From NCBI RefSeq assembly GCF_002874775.1, contig NZ_CP020991.1, forward strand, positions 1,307,225 to 1,371,224: a stretch of 64,000 nucleotides of DNA, read 5' to 3'. Below, piece after piece: positions 53,802-63,435 of this stretch (position 1 is the stretch's first letter; each line of letters starts with the position of its first letter). The notes beneath the pieces were generated by a model that did not search any database, had not been told where the DNA came from, and worked only from the letters and a program-made list of their open reading frames with translations. The stretch comes from Monoglobus pectinilyticus (GTDB lineage Bacteria; Bacillota; Clostridia; Monoglobales; Monoglobaceae). Both the position numbers and the translations under genes were made by a program.

Positions 53802-53845
53802 ATAAGGGAAATTCCCTTAAAAGTCAATAAGATATTTTCCCTTAT
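53802..53845 (+). promoter_or_regulatory. Paired operators upstream of the second XRE gene
   Basis: ATAAGGGAAATTCCCTTAA (53802-53820) and ATAAGATATTTTCCCTTAT (53827-53845) again lie 25 bp apart, the first being almost perfect. The fourth palindrome has a degenerate left arm. Confidence 0.75.
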
Positions 53846-53871
53846 ATTAATCTTTGTATGAGGTGATTAAA

Positions 53872-54090
53872 TTGAAATATCGAATCAAAGATTTGCGTGA
53901 AGATAATGATTTGACACAAAAACAGATTGCAAAGGAAATAAATGTTCATCAAACAACGTATTCTGACTATGAATTGGAAAACATACAAACTCCGGTTGAT
54001 GTACTTGATAAATTAGCTGATATATATAATACAAGCATAGATTATTTAGTTGGACGCACAAATGAAATTAAGCCTTATCCTAAAGGTTAA
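53872..54090 (+). CDS. XRE-family helix-turn-helix regulator, copy 2
   Basis: At 72 residues from TTG 53872, five bases after GAGGTGA. Clearly a paralogue of copy 1: same KYRIKDLREDNDLTQKQIA start, VHQTTYSDYELENIQTPVDV recognition region and STSIDYLVGR-like end. The recognition helices are nearly the same, which fits the shared operator sequence. After this gene come two structured repeats and no further coding sequence until rpsJ. Confidence 0.88.
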   Translation: MKYRIKDLREDNDLTQKQIAKEINVHQTTYSDYELENIQTPVDVLDKLADIYNTSIDYLVGRTNEIKPYPKG

Positions 54091-54112
54091 ATAAAATAAT
54101 ATAAAAGCAACA

Positions 54113-54468
54113 TATATAATGAACACTGCGTGTTCAGATGATGGCTCACCTAACGCGGCGCATAAATGCGCCCTGCCGATGTTCGCTAAACCCCGCTTTT
54201 TTGATGAGAAAATAAATAATATATCGGAATATCTTTATTCACGGCAGTACACATAGTCAACGGGGAAGTAACAAGGCTTTTTCATCTTGAAGCGCAGATT
54301 CAAGATGAAATTAGCGGGGGCGAGCGCCCATTGGAGCCGATAGGCGACCTAAGCGAGCAAGCACTTTTTCTTTGGTGAAGCGTTTCTTTTTCTTGCGAGA
54401 AAAAGAAATGGTTCAAACACCTATTATAAGTAAAATAATAGATATTATATGGGGTCATATACAAAGTA
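54113..54468. repeat. Structured direct repeat, copy A
   Basis: First of two related ~360-390 bp units. It contains hairpins GAACAC/GTGTTC (54121-54135), GGCGCAT/ATGCGCC (54157-54172), a 12-bp stem TTTCATCTTGAA/TTCAAGATGAAA (54280-54310), GGGC/GCCC (54318-54329) and an 11-bp stem TTTCTTTTTCT/AGAAAAAGAAA (54383-54408). Short frames inside it are interrupted. Compared with copy B two hairpins have different sequences but still pair, so the structure, not the protein, seems conserved. Confidence 0.8.
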
Positions 54469-54511
54469 AATGGATAGTATTTTTATTAAACAAAATAATA
54501 TATATTAAATT

Positions 54512-54898
54512 TATATAATGAACACTGCGTGTTCAGATGAGGGCTCACCTAACGCGGCGGCATTAGCCGCCCTACCGAAGTTCACTGAAAACCCTGCTTT
54601 TTTGTGTAATAATTTAAACTAAAAACTCAGTTTTTTATAGGTAAATAAATTAGGAACTCGGAATATCTTTATTCACGGCAGTTCACAAAGTCAACGGGAA
54701 AGTTACAAGGCTTTTTCTTTTGTGCGTGGAGCGCAAAAGAAATTAGCTGGGGCGAGCGCCCCTTGGAGCCGCAGGCGACCTAAGCGAGCAGTACTTTTTC
54801 TTTGGTGAAGCGTTTCTTTTTCTTACGAGAAAAAGAAATGGTTCAAACACCTTATTATGTAATAATAAACTTTTTTATATGGGGTCATATACAAAGTA
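54512..54898. repeat. Structured direct repeat, copy B
   Basis: Second copy, 399 bases after copy A at its left end. Equivalent hairpins: GAACAC/GTGTTC (54520-54534), GGCGGC/GCCGCC (54556-54571), TTTCTTTTGTGC/GCGCAAAAGAAA (54714-54742, one G-U), GGGGCGAGCGCCCC, and TTTCTTTTTCT/AGAAAAAGAAA (54813-54838). It has a ~35-base AT-rich insertion relative to copy A near 54600-54650. Both copies end with ATATGGGGTCATATACAAAG. Confidence 0.8.
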
Positions 54899-55146
54899 TA
54901 TAAATATTTTTTTCGTAAAGTAAAATAATAAAAAAATTATATGGAGTTATATATAAGGATAGTTTTGGTGTGAATTTTTCAAAAACCATTCTCCAAACTG
55001 GTAGCAATTGAAAAATAAATAATATAATTATGCCTCATCTTCCGCCATATCTCTGCAAAATAAAAATTTTTGTAGGAATGCACAAATTTGTGAATTGAAA
55101 CTTGTGGTAAAAGCCGAATTTTGTGTAAATTTTACTGAAAATTTTC
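54899..55146. other. AT-rich spacer between repeat copy B and the ribosomal promoter
   Basis: It begins with a weak third echo of the repeat end (ATATGGAGTTATATATAAGG near 54940-54960). No gene is seen; an 84-codon leftward frame (55035-55289) runs through the ribosomal promoter and leader and is not credible. Confidence 0.5.
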
Positions 55147-55175
55147 TTGACATTTTCCGCCACAGATAGTATAAT
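55147..55175 (+). promoter_or_regulatory. Promoter of the S10-spc ribosomal protein operon
   Basis: Consensus TTGACA (55147-55152), a 17-base spacer and consensus TATAAT (55170-55175). The mRNA leader before rpsJ would be about 285 nt. Confidence 0.92.
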
Positions 55176-55182
55176 AATCAAG

Positions 55183-55466
55183 CGTGACAGAGACATACGA
55201 TGAACTCGGAGGTGGCAAACAACGTTTATACGTTGGTTTGGAAATTTCGGGGGAGATTGTCCGGTTTTAAAAACAGGGCGGAAGGTCACACTTAATCGAA
55301 ATACAGAAGTAACATGGCTCGCATTATGCTGGTGCGGGAGTATGTATTACTGTGTCTATTCCACCCGAATGCGTATCCGTTAGGATGCGTTATTCGGGAT
55401 TAATTATGAAACTGTGCGAAACGCCCGGCACAGTGTAAACTTATTTTAATAAGGAGGGTATTTTTT
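55183..55466 (+). promoter_or_regulatory. Structured mRNA leader of rpsJ
   Basis: The leader can form several hairpins: CTCGCA...TGCGGGAG near 55317-55340 inside a longer AGTAA/TTACT pairing, CCCGAAT...ATTCGGG around 55364-55400 with an inner CGTATCC/GGATGCG, and ACTGTGC...GCACAGT near 55410-55436. No long T run follows, so translational or autogenous control by a ribosomal protein is more likely than attenuation. I cannot assign it to a named leader family. Confidence 0.5.
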
Positions 55467-55775
55467 ATGGCAACAGAGAGAATCAGAATCAGACTTAAAG
55501 CTTATGATTCAAATCTTATCGACCAAAGCGCCGCTAAGATTGTTGAGACAGCTAAGAGAACAGGTGCAAAGGTATCGGGTCCTATCCCGCTTCCTACTAG
55601 AAAGGAAGTTGTTACTATCCTGAGAGCTGTTCATAAGTATAAGGACTCTCGTGAGCAGTTTGAACTTAGAACTCACAAGAGACTTATCGACGTTCTTAAC
55701 CCGAACGGCAAGACAATCGACGCGCTTAAGCACTTGGATTTGCCGGCTGGTGTTGATATAGAACTTAAAATTTAG
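55467..55775 (+). CDS. rpsJ: 30S ribosomal protein S10
   Basis: At 102 residues. The sequence matches S10 throughout: [52 protein letters not shown] and the C-terminal [12 protein letters not shown]10 is part of the 30S head and also binds NusB in transcription antitermination. First gene of the S10-spc cluster, after a long leader with AAGGAGG. A 140-base gap follows before rplC. Confidence 0.98.
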   Translation: MATERIRIRLKAYDSNLIDQSAAKIVETAKRTGAKVSGPIPLPTRKEVVTILRAVHKYKDSREQFELRTHKRLIDVLNPNGKTIDALKHLDLPAGVDIELKI

Positions 55776-55915
55776 TTTATTGCTTTCCATAATATAGGAT
55801 TGATAACAAATTTATTTAGTTTACCAAAAATTTGGTTATGTTGGAATCCCAACCGCTGGCCCGCAGGTATGTTTTTTATTAAACCAATGCTTGTGTAATA
55901 TAGGAGGAAATAATA

Positions 55916-56551
55916 ATGAAGAAAGCAATCTTAGGTAAAAAGATTGGCATGACACAAGTCTTCACTGAGGACGGACAGTTAATCCCTGTTTCCGTTATCC
56001 AGGCAGGACCATGTCAGGTAGTACAGAAAAAGACCGAAGAAGTTGACGGCTATACAGCTGTTCAGGTCGGTTATGAGGACAAGAAGGAAAGACGCGCGAA
56101 CAAACCTGAAAAGGGACACTTCCAAAAGGCAAACGTGCCTGTTAAGAAGTATCTTAAAGAGTTCAAGCTTGACAATGCCGCAGAGCTTAACGTCGGCGAC
56201 GAGCTTACAGTTGAACAGTTTGCAGACGGAGACGTTTTGGACGTTACCGGAACAAGCAAAGGTCATGGTTTCGCAGGTACAATCAAGAGATGGGGAACAC
56301 ACAGAGGTCCTATGACTCACGGTTCACATTATCACAGAGGCCCTGGTTCATTGGGCGCATGTTCTGACCCGTCAAGAGTTTTCAAAGGCAAGAAGATGCC
56401 GGGACACTATGGTGTTGTAAAGGTTACAATTCAGAATCTTGATTTAGTTAAAATAGATAAAGAGCGCAATCTTCTGTTGGTTAAGGGTTCTATTCCGGGA
56501 CCTAAAGGCGGCTTGGTTGTTGTTCGTAACGCAGTTAAAGCTAACGCTTAA
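55916..56551 (+). CDS. rplC: 50S ribosomal protein L3
   Basis: At 211 residues. L3 binds 23S rRNA near its 3' end and lies close to the peptidyl transferase centre. Signatures: [20 protein letters not shown], the signature loop [44 protein letters not shown] and KMPGHYG. Strong GGAGG upstream. Second gene of the operon. Confidence 0.98.
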   Translation: MKKAILGKKIGMTQVFTEDGQLIPVSVIQAGPCQVVQKKTEEVDGYTAVQVGYEDKKERRANKPEKGHFQKANVPVKKYLKEFKLDNAAELNVGDELTVEQFADGDVLDVTGTSKGHGFAGTIKRWGTHRGPMTHGSHYHRGPGSLGACSDPSRVFKGKKMPGHYGVVKVTIQNLDLVKIDKERNLLLVKGSIPGPKGGLVVVRNAVKANA

Positions 56552-56577
56552 AACCACAGAGAGAGGAGGATATAGAT

Positions 56578-57201
56578 ATGCCTACAGTAGACGTTTATAA
56601 TGCTGACGGTAAGGTTGTCAGCACAATGGAGTTAAATGACAGCGTTTTTGGTGTTAAAGTAAACAAAGACGTTATGCACGAAGTAGTTGTTAACTACTTG
56701 GCAAATCAGAGACAGGGTACACAGTCAACACTGACACGTACAGAAGTCAGAGGCGGCGGAATCAAGCCGTGGAGACAGAAGGGTACAGGCCGTGCAAGAC
56801 AGGGTAGTATCCGTGCTCCGCAGTGGGTCGGCGGCGGCGTCGCTATCGGTCCTAAGCCAAGAGACTATAGCTATAGATTAAACAAGAAGGTAAAAAGACT
56901 TGCTCTTAAGTCGGCTTTATCTTCAAAGGTTGAGGAAAGCGAGATTATCGTTCTTGACGCTCTTGATTGCAAGGAGTTCAAGACAAAGCAGGTTGCTGAT
57001 ATGCTCGCTAAGTTAAATGTTACAGAAAAGGCGCTTATAGTTCTTCCTGAGAACGACAAGAAAATTGTTAACTCAGCAAGAAACATCAGAGGTGTTGACG
57101 CAACATTTGTTGGCGCTATTAACACTTATGAAGTGCTTAACCACACAAAGTGCATTATCTTAAAAGATGCAGTTGAGAAACTTGAGGAGGTGTACGCATA
57201 A
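56578..57201 (+). CDS. rplD: 50S ribosomal protein L4
   Basis: At 207 residues. The long basic tunnel loop is visible: [20 protein letters not shown], then [20 protein letters not shown]. In enterobacteria L4 regulates the S10 operon by binding its leader; whether that holds here is unknown, but the structured leader before rpsJ makes it worth asking. Starts 26 bases after rplC. Confidence 0.98.
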   Translation: MPTVDVYNADGKVVSTMELNDSVFGVKVNKDVMHEVVVNYLANQRQGTQSTLTRTEVRGGGIKPWRQKGTGRARQGSIRAPQWVGGGVAIGPKPRDYSYRLNKKVKRLALKSALSSKVEESEIIVLDALDCKEFKTKQVADMLAKLNVTEKALIVLPENDKKIVNSARNIRGVDATFVGAINTYEVLNHTKCIILKDAVEKLEEVYA

Positions 57202-57485
57202 TGGTAGCACACGATATTATTAGAAGACCTATCATAACTGAAAAAAGCATGGACCAGGTCGCAGATAGAAAGTACACTTTTGAAGTTGCAAAAAATGCGA
57301 ATAAGATTCAGATAAAGAAAGCCGTTGAGGAAATCTTTAAGGTTGAAGTCGCTAAGGTTACTACAATTAACTACAGCGGAAAGCCTAAAAGACAGGGCGT
57401 GTTCGTTGGAAAAAGAGCTGACTGGAAGAAAGCTGTTGTAAAGCTGACTGAGTCAAGCAAAACTATCGAACTGTTTGAGGCTTAA
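57201..57485 (+). CDS. rplW: 50S ribosomal protein L23
   Basis: At 94 residues, L23 sits at the polypeptide exit and docks trigger factor and SRP. Seen: [35 protein letters not shown] and the [14 protein letters not shown] loop. Its ATG overlaps the rplD stop (TAATG), so the two are coupled. Confidence 0.97.
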   Translation: MVAHDIIRRPIITEKSMDQVADRKYTFEVAKNANKIQIKKAVEEIFKVEVAKVTTINYSGKPKRQGVFVGKRADWKKAVVKLTESSKTIELFEA

Positions 57486-57524
57486 TCGATACCTTAAAAT
57501 TTTGCAGATAAGGAGATATAGAAA

Positions 57525-58358
57525 ATGGGAATTAAGAAATATAATCCTACTACACCTTCACTGCGTCAGATGACATGTTCTACATTTGAGGAGCTTGACA
57601 AGGTCGCTCCTGAAAAATCGCTGCTTCGTCCGCTTCATAGTAAAGCGGGACGTAACTCGTACGGTAGAATTACTGTTAGACACCGTGGCGGTGGTACTAA
57701 AAGAAAATACAGAGTTATTGACTTTAAGAGAAACAAGGACGGAATGGAAGCTACCGTTTTGTCAATTGAATATGATCCGAACAGATCAGCAAACATCGCT
57801 CTGCTCCAGTATGAGGATGGTGTAAAGACTTACATTATCGCTCCTCTCGGATTAAAGAAGGGTGATAAGGTTATCTCAGGCGAAGGCGTGGATATTAAGC
57901 CGGGCAACGCTATGGAGATTAAAGATATTCCGGTTGGTACTATGATATACAACATAGAGCTTAACCCGGGAAAAGGCGGACAGATGGTCCGCAGCGCAGG
58001 TAACACTGCACAGCTCATGGCTAAGGAAAACGGCTATGCACAGGTTAGACTGCCAAGCGGCGAGGTTAGAATGGTTAGACTTAACTGCCGTGCGACAATC
58101 GGTCAGGTAGGAAATCCTGATTATGAGAACATCAACCTGGGTAAAGCCGGCAGAAAGCGTCATATGGGCTGGAGACCTACTGTTCGTGGTGTTGTTATGA
58201 ACCCGAATGACCATCCACACGGTGGTGGTGAAGGTAAGTCCCCTATCGGTATGCCGAGCCCTGTTACACCATGGGGTAAGCCAACCTTAGGTTACAAGAC
58301 CAGAAACAAGAAGAAAGCGTCTGACAAGTTTATTGTTAAGAGACGTAACTCTAGATAA
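57525..58358 (+). CDS. rplB: 50S ribosomal protein L2
   Basis: At 277 residues, L2 is required for subunit association and peptidyl transfer. Seen: [52 protein letters not shown] and the C-terminal signature [19 protein letters not shown] with the conserved histidine. AAGGAGA precedes the start. Confidence 0.98.
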   Translation: MGIKKYNPTTPSLRQMTCSTFEELDKVAPEKSLLRPLHSKAGRNSYGRITVRHRGGGTKRKYRVIDFKRNKDGMEATVLSIEYDPNRSANIALLQYEDGVKTYIIAPLGLKKGDKVISGEGVDIKPGNAMEIKDIPVGTMIYNIELNPGKGGQMVRSAGNTAQLMAKENGYAQVRLPSGEVRMVRLNCRATIGQVGNPDYENINLGKAGRKRHMGWRPTVRGVVMNPNDHPHGGGEGKSPIGMPSPVTPWGKPTLGYKTRNKKKASDKFIVKRRNSR

Positions 58359-58373
58359 GGAGGGAATATATAT

Positions 58374-58646
58374 ATGGGTAGAAGTGTTAAAAAAGGACCT
58401 TTCGTTGATCAGAAACTTCTCGCAAGAATAGTTGCTATGAACGAAAAGAATGAAAAGAACGTATTAAAAACATGGTCAAGAGCTTCCACAATATTCCCTG
58501 AGATGGTAGGACATACCATTGCAGTGTATGATGGAAGAAAGCATGTTCCGGTATATGTAAGTGAAGACATGGTAGGCCACAAGCTTGGAGAATTTGCTCC
58601 TACAAGAACCTACAGAGGTCATGCCGGCGCTAAAACAACAGGCTAA
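58374..58646 (+). CDS. rpsS: 30S ribosomal protein S19
   Basis: At 90 residues. Matches S19: [59 protein letters not shown] and [10 protein letters not shown]. Located in the head of the 30S subunit with S13. About 100 bases follow before rplV, containing a GC-rich hairpin (CCGCTGG / CCGGCGG). Confidence 0.98.
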   Translation: MGRSVKKGPFVDQKLLARIVAMNEKNEKNVLKTWSRASTIFPEMVGHTIAVYDGRKHVPVYVSEDMVGHKLGEFAPTRTYRGHAGAKTTG

Positions 58647-58748
58647 GAAAATCGGTTTTAGCTGGATTATTTAAGCAGAAATCATCAGCCGCTGGTTTAA
58701 TATAATTTGCCCGGCGGCGGAAACAGTATTGAAAGGAGCCATACAGAT

Positions 58749-59084
58749 ATGGAAGCAGTAGCAAAAGTTACTCATGTACGTATTGCGCCGAGAAAAGTTC
58801 GTGTAGTTATCGACTTGATAAGAAATAAGTCAGTGGGCGAAGCAATCGGTATTCTTAAGAATACTCCAAAAGCAGCAAGTCCTGTTGTTGAGAAGCTTTT
58901 GAACTCCGCAATCGCAAATGCAGAAAACAACCACCAGATGGATGTTGAAAAGCTTTACGTTTCGGAAGTTTATGCAGATCAGGGACCGACGCTGAAGAGA
59001 ATTCAGGCAAGAGCGCAGGGACGTGCGTTTAGAATTAATAAGAAAACAAGTCATATTACAATAAAACTTCAGGAGAAGGAATAA
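58749..59084 (+). CDS. rplV: 50S ribosomal protein L22
   Basis: At 111 residues from ATG 58749, which follows GAAAGGAG; a longer in-frame start reads through the GC-rich hairpin and is not family-like. L22 lines the exit tunnel. Seen: [30 protein letters not shown] and the C-terminal [15 protein letters not shown]. Mutations in its tunnel loop give macrolide resistance in other species; none can be judged here. Confidence 0.97.
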   Translation: MEAVAKVTHVRIAPRKVRVVIDLIRNKSVGEAIGILKNTPKAASPVVEKLLNSAIANAENNHQMDVEKLYVSEVYADQGPTLKRIQARAQGRAFRINKKTSHITIKLQEKE

Positions 59085-59102
59085 GATAGGAGGAATAAAA
59101 GC

Positions 59103-59825
59103 ATGGGTCAAAAAGTTAATCCACATGGTCTCAGAGTCGGCGTTATCAAGGACTGGGATTCACGTTGGTTTGCAGGTAAAAAGGACTTCGGCGACAGCCT
59201 CGTTGAGGATTATAACCTCCGGGTATTCTTGAAAAAGAAATTATTCCAGGCCGGGGTTTCAAAGATAGAAATAGAAAAGTTCGCGAACAAGGTTCGTATC
59301 TCAATCCATGCCGGCAAGCCGGGTATTGTTATCGGTAAGGGCGGCAGCGAGATTGAAAAGCTGAAGAAGGAACTTGAAAAGATGACAGGAAAGACAATAA
59401 TCCTGAATGTTATCGAAGTAAGAAATCCTGATTTGGACGCTCAGCTTGTTGCTGAAAATATCGCGTCACAGCTTGAGAGACGTATATCTTTCAGAAAAGC
59501 TATGAAACAGTGTATGGGCAGAGCTATGAAGCTTGGCGCTAAAGGTATAAAGACGCAGGTTGCCGGTCGTGTTGGCGGCGCAGAAATTGCCAGAACCGAG
59601 CACTATCATGAAGGTACAATCCCTCTCCAGACATTAAGAGCGGATATTGATTACGGATTTGCTGAGGCGAACACAACCTATGGTAAGATTGGTGTTAAGA
59701 CATGGATCTACAACGGTGAGGTTCTCGCTGACAAAGGCGGACGTACTCAAAACAGAAGCAATAATAGGTCAGACGCTCCTAGAAGACAGCAGAGAGGTGC
59801 AAGTCAGAGAGGAGGCAGAAGATAA
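59103..59825 (+). CDS. rpsC: 30S ribosomal protein S3
   Basis: At 240 residues. N-terminal [20 protein letters not shown], the KH domain with [20 protein letters not shown] and the C-terminal domain with [20 protein letters not shown]. The tail is a basic Arg/Gln/Asn/Gly-rich stretch ([19 protein letters not shown]), a common lineage-specific extension. S3 helps form the mRNA entry site. Stop overlaps the rplP start. Confidence 0.98.
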   Translation: MGQKVNPHGLRVGVIKDWDSRWFAGKKDFGDSLVEDYNLRVFLKKKLFQAGVSKIEIEKFANKVRISIHAGKPGIVIGKGGSEIEKLKKELEKMTGKTIILNVIEVRNPDLDAQLVAENIASQLERRISFRKAMKQCMGRAMKLGAKGIKTQVAGRVGGAEIARTEHYHEGTIPLQTLRADIDYGFAEANTTYGKIGVKTWIYNGEVLADKGGRTQNRSNNRSDAPRRQQRGASQRGGRR

Positions 59826-60256
59826 TGTTATCCCCAAAGAGAGTTAAATATAGAAGAGTACACCGCGGACGTATGAAGGGTACTGCTCATCGCGGAAACA
59901 AGGTTTCCTACGGTGAATTCGGTATCCAGGCGCTTAGTCCTGCTTGGGTTACAAGCAATCAGATTGAGGCTGCCCGTGTTGCTATGACGCGTTATACAAA
60001 GAGAGGCGGTCAGGTTTGGATTAAGATATTCCCTGACAAGAGCGTTACAAAGAAGCCGGCTGAAACCCGTATGGGTAAAGGTAAGGGCGCACCTGAGTAC
60101 TGGGTAGCCGTTGTTAAGCCGGGCCGTGTAATGTTTGAAATTGGCGGTGTTAGTGAGGAAGTAGCACGTGAGGCGCTGCGTCTTGCAATGCACAAGCTTC
60201 CGATGAAGTGTAAGTTTGTCAGAAAAGCTGACCAAGAAACGGAAGGTGATAGTTAA
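59825..60256 (+). CDS. rplP: 50S ribosomal protein L16
   Basis: At 143 residues. Seen: [20 protein letters not shown], the [22 protein letters not shown] segment, [19 protein letters not shown] and the C-terminal [17 protein letters not shown]16 contacts tRNA and the peptidyl transferase region. It is coupled to rpsC before and rpmC after, each by a one-base stop/start overlap. Confidence 0.98.
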   Translation: MLSPKRVKYRRVHRGRMKGTAHRGNKVSYGEFGIQALSPAWVTSNQIEAARVAMTRYTKRGGQVWIKIFPDKSVTKKPAETRMGKGKGAPEYWVAVVKPGRVMFEIGGVSEEVAREALRLAMHKLPMKCKFVRKADQETEGDS

Positions 60257-60468
60257 TGAAAATAAATGAGATAAGAGACCTTTCAACGCAAGAGCTTGAA
60301 GATAAGGTTCAAGACTTAAAAGAAGAACTTTTCAACCTACGTTTTCAAAACGCTACCAACCAGCTCGATAATCCGATGAGAATGGTTAGCGTTAAAAAGG
60401 AAATCGCTAGGTGCAAGACAGTATTAAAAGAAAAAGAACTCGGTTTGAATTCAAACATAAATGCGTAG
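60256..60468 (+). CDS. rpmC: 50S ribosomal protein L29
   Basis: At 70 residues. An all-helical protein at the exit tunnel: [57 protein letters not shown]. Start overlaps the rplP stop. Confidence 0.97.
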   Translation: MKINEIRDLSTQELEDKVQDLKEELFNLRFQNATNQLDNPMRMVSVKKEIARCKTVLKEKELGLNSNINA

Positions 60469-60481
60469 GAGGTGCAGATAA

Positions 60482-60739
60482 ATGGAAGAGCGTAATTACC
60501 GTAAGACTCGTATCGGCGAAGTTGTGAGCGATAAGATGGATAAGACGATTGTAGTTGCAATCAAGGAAAATGAGAAGCACCCGCTTTACGGCAAGGTAAT
60601 GAAGAGAACCTATAAGCTTAAGGCTCATGATGAAAACAACACATGCGGCATAGGCGATAAAGTTAAAGTCATGGAAACAAGACCTCTCTCTAAAGATAAG
60701 AGATGGAGACTGGTTGAAGTAGTTGAGAAAGCTAAATAA
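60482..60739 (+). CDS. rpsQ: 30S ribosomal protein S17
   Basis: At 85 residues. OB-fold primary binding protein: [65 protein letters not shown] lies just before the start. Confidence 0.98.
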   Translation: MEERNYRKTRIGEVVSDKMDKTIVVAIKENEKHPLYGKVMKRTYKLKAHDENNTCGIGDKVKVMETRPLSKDKRWRLVEVVEKAK

Positions 60740-60766
60740 GATAGGAAGAATAGGAGGAATTCCGTT

Positions 60767-61135
60767 ATGGTACAACAGCAAACTGTTTTAAAGGTTGCTG
60801 ATAACAGCGGAGCTAAGGAAATCCTTTGTATCCGTGTTATGGGCGGTTCTTTCAGACGTTATGGAAATATAGGCGACGTAATCATTGCTTCTGTTAAAAA
60901 AGCAACGCCCGGCGGCGGTGTTAAGAAGGGTGAAGTCGTAAAGGCTGTAATTGTCCGCACAAAGAACGGTATTAAGAGAAACGACGGCTCAAAAATTAGA
61001 TTTGATGAGAACGCCGCTGTTTTAATCAGAGACGATAAGACACCAAGAGGAACCCGTATATTTGGTCCGGTTGCAAGAGAATTGAGAGATAAAGATTATA
61101 TGAAGATATTGTCTTTGGCTCCGGAAGTTCTTTAA
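60767..61135 (+). CDS. rplN: 50S ribosomal protein L14
   Basis: At 122 residues. Matches L14: [60 protein letters not shown] and [13 protein letters not shown]14 forms an intersubunit bridge. First gene of the spc portion; a 100-base gap with a GCTGC/GCAGC-type hairpin follows. Confidence 0.98.
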   Translation: MVQQQTVLKVADNSGAKEILCIRVMGGSFRRYGNIGDVIIASVKKATPGGGVKKGEVVKAVIVRTKNGIKRNDGSKIRFDENAAVLIRDDKTPRGTRIFGPVARELRDKDYMKILSLAPEVL

Positions 61136-61235
61136 TTTCTGTGCTTGCAGCGGATAAATTATTGGATATATACAGATATTTTAAGATATCAAACGGCTGC
61201 TATGCAGCGTTATGAACTAGAATAGGAGGAATACG

Positions 61236-61556
61236 ATGTCTACTAAGATGCACGTCAAGTCCGGCGACGAGGTAATCGTTATCAGCGGAAAAGACAAGGG
61301 CAAAAAAGGCAAGGTTTTGTCTGTAAACGCTGAAAAGCGCACTGTCATTGTCGAGGGCGTTTCTATTGCCACAAAGCATAAGAAGCCGCGCAAGATGGGC
61401 GAAACCGGTGGTATCATAAAGCAGGAAACACCGATTTATGCTTGTAAGGTTATGCATATTTGCGACAAGTGCGGAGCTCCTACAAGAGTAGGACGCAGAG
61501 TGCTTGAGGACGGCGAACATGTTCGTTACTGCAAAAAGTGCGGAGAAACATTTTAA
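61236..61556 (+). CDS. rplX: 50S ribosomal protein L24
   Basis: At 106 residues. KOW-type protein: KSGDEVIVISGKDKGKKGKV at the N-terminus, then HKKPRKMGETGGIIKQETPI. The C-terminal half has a CxxC pair (ICDKCGAPTRVGRR and YCKKCGE), present in many Firmicutes L24 proteins and probably zinc-binding. L24 initiates 50S assembly. Confidence 0.97.
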   Translation: MSTKMHVKSGDEVIVISGKDKGKKGKVLSVNAEKRTVIVEGVSIATKHKKPRKMGETGGIIKQETPIYACKVMHICDKCGAPTRVGRRVLEDGEHVRYCKKCGETF

Positions 61557-61589
61557 CCTTAAAACTTATGGAAGGAGGTAAGAGTCTAA

Positions 61590-62126
61590 ATGAGACTTGA
61601 AGAGAAATATACTAAAGAGATTAAAGACGCTATGATGTCCAAGTTTAATTACAAGAGCGTAATGCAGATACCAAAGCTCGTTAAAGTTGTTGTAAACATG
61701 GGCGTAAGCGACGCTAGAGAAAACTCTAAGGCTTGTGACAGCGCAGCTGCCGATTTGGCGCTGATTACCGGTCAAAAGCCGATTATCACAAAAGCAAGAA
61801 AGTCTGTCGCAACATTTAAAGTAAGAGAAGGAATGAATCTCGGATGTAAGGTTACATTGAGAAGCTCAAAGATGTATGAGTTTGTTGACAGATTGTTCAA
61901 TGCAGCTTTGCCTCGTGTACGTGACTTTAGGGGAATTAACCCGAATTCATTCGACGGCAGAGGAAACTATAATTTAGGTATCAAAGAGCAGCTTATCTTC
62001 CCTGAGATTGAGTATGATAAGATAGACAAACTCAGAGGAATGGATATAACATTTGTTACAACAGCGGAAACTGACGAGGAAGCAAAAGAGCTTCTCACCC
62101 TTATGGGTGCGCCGTTCACAAAATAG
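61590..62126 (+). CDS. rplE: 50S ribosomal protein L5
   Basis: At 178 residues. Binds 5S rRNA and P-site t[43 protein letters not shown], the [20 protein letters not shown] loop and [31 protein letters not shown] precedes the start. Confidence 0.98.
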   Translation: MRLEEKYTKEIKDAMMSKFNYKSVMQIPKLVKVVVNMGVSDARENSKACDSAAADLALITGQKPIITKARKSVATFKVREGMNLGCKVTLRSSKMYEFVDRLFNAALPRVRDFRGINPNSFDGRGNYNLGIKEQLIFPEIEYDKIDKLRGMDITFVTTAETDEEAKELLTLMGAPFTK

Positions 62127-62151
62127 TACCGAATAAGGAGGATAAAAGCTT

Positions 62152-62337
62152 ATGGCTAGAAAGTCAATGGTTATTAAGCAACAAAAAAAGCAGAAGTATT
62201 CTACACGCGAATACAACAGATGCAAGATTTGCGGCAGACCGCATGCTTATCTTCGCAAGTTCGGTATTTGCAGAATTTGCTTCCGTGAGCTTGCTTATAA
62301 AGGCCAGATTCCAGGCGTTAAGAAAGCTTCGTGGTAA
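62152..62337 (+). CDS. rpsZ: 30S ribosomal protein S14, zinc-binding type (S14p/S29e, type Z)
   Basis: At 61 residues it is the short zinc-containing form. Four cysteines (Cys24, 27, 40, 43) in [20 protein letters not shown] form the zinc ribbon. Many Firmicutes keep this C+ form in the spc operon and a C- paralogue elsewhere under zinc control. A 112-base gap follows before rpsH. Confidence 0.98.
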   Translation: MARKSMVIKQQKKQKYSTREYNRCKICGRPHAYLRKFGICRICFRELAYKGQIPGVKKASW

Positions 62338-62449
62338 GCCGATATAAAAGTTAACAGAATACAAACATAGAAGGAGATAAGGTGGTCTTTGATATAGAGA
62401 CGGAAAACCAAACCAATCTCTGATTCCGATAAAAAGGAGGTAAGTCTAA

Positions 62450-62848
62450 ATGCATATTACAGATCCTATAGCAGATATGCTCACTAGAATCAGAAATGCT
62501 AACAATGCAAGACACGAATCCGTTGATATTCCCGCTTCAAAAATGAAGAAGGCAATAGCTGACATTTTGGTTCGTGAAGGATATGTTAAGAGTGCCGAGG
62601 TTATTGACGACGGCATACAGGGAGTTATCCGCGTTACACTTAAGTACGCAGAGAACAAGCAAAAGGTATTGACAGGTCTTAAGAGGGTTTCAAAGCCCGG
62701 TCTTAGATCTTATGCTTCAAAGGATGAGCTGCCCAGAGTTCTAAAAGGCTTGGGTATAGCTATAATTTCAACATCCAAGGGAGTTATGACAGATAAAGAA
62801 GCCCGCAAGCAGAATGTTGGCGGCGAAGTACTGGCATTTATTTGGTAG
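62450..62848 (+). CDS. rpsH: 30S ribosomal protein S8
   Basis: At 132 residues. [20 protein letters not shown] start, [21 protein letters not shown] and the C-terminal signature [21 protein letters not shown]8 is a primary 16S binder and in E. coli represses the spc operon. The upstream gap could hold a target, but nothing in it clearly mimics the S8 site. Confidence 0.98.
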   Translation: MHITDPIADMLTRIRNANNARHESVDIPASKMKKAIADILVREGYVKSAEVIDDGIQGVIRVTLKYAENKQKVLTGLKRVSKPGLRSYASKDELPRVLKGLGIAIISTSKGVMTDKEARKQNVGGEVLAFIW

Positions 62849-62864
62849 AAAGGAGGAGAATTCA

Positions 62865-63410
62865 TTGTCACGTATAGGAAATATGCCGATTACAGTGCCG
62901 GCAGGCGTTACTGTTACAATCGGTGCAAACAATGAAGTTACCGTAAAGGGTCCTAAGGGAGAACTCAAACAGTCACTCCCCGAAGATATTATTTTAGAAC
63001 AAAACGGAGATACGATTAACGTAAAGCGTCCGTCAGAAATTAAAAAGCATAAGTCACTTCACGGTCTTACTCGTACTCTGCTGAACAATATGATTGTCGG
63101 TACAAACGAGGGATTCAAGAAGGAGCTGCAAATCAACGGTGTTGGTTACAGAGCAGCAAAGCAAGGCAATAAGCTTGTTATGAATTTGGGTTATTCTCAC
63201 CAGGTTGAGATGGAAGAAAAGGATGGAATTTCTATTGATGTTCCGCAGCCAAACCAAATTATTATCTCAGGAGCTGACAAACAGAAGGTTGGACAGTTTG
63301 CAGCAGAGGTAAGAGAGAAGAGACCGCCTGAGCCGTATAAGGGCAAGGGAATTAAATACGTTGATGAGTATATCATACGTAAGGAAGGTAAGACCGGTTC
63401 TAAGAAGTAA
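62865..63410 (+). CDS. rplF: 50S ribosomal protein L6
   Basis: At 181 residues from TTG 62865, six bases after AAAGGAGGAG, giving MSRIGNMPITVPAGVTV, the normal family start; a longer frame overlapping rpsH is rejected. Two similar domains: VTVKGPKGELKQSLPEDI and HGLTRTLLNNMIVGTNEGF, then GVGYRAAKQGNKLVMNLGYS and VREKRPPEPYKGKGIKYVDE. L6 supports the GTPase-associated centre. Confidence 0.98.
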   Translation: MSRIGNMPITVPAGVTVTIGANNEVTVKGPKGELKQSLPEDIILEQNGDTINVKRPSEIKKHKSLHGLTRTLLNNMIVGTNEGFKKELQINGVGYRAAKQGNKLVMNLGYSHQVEMEEKDGISIDVPQPNQIIISGADKQKVGQFAAEVREKRPPEPYKGKGIKYVDEYIIRKEGKTGSKK

Positions 63411-63435
63411 TTAGACGCTTGGAGGTGCAAATTTA

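Noticed and set aside
54113-54898. Protein-coding frames within the tandem repeats
   Set aside because: Frames are broken differently in the two copies, have no ribosome binding sites, and differences preserve hairpins, not codons.
55035-55289. 84-codon leftward ORF over the ribosomal promoter
   Set aside because: It covers the consensus rpsJ promoter and leader, lacks a ribosome binding site and has no domain features.
62382-62423. 13-codon ORF (GTG start, GGAG upstream) in the rpsZ-rpsH gap
   Set aside because: Too short and low in information; more likely spacer or mRNA structure.
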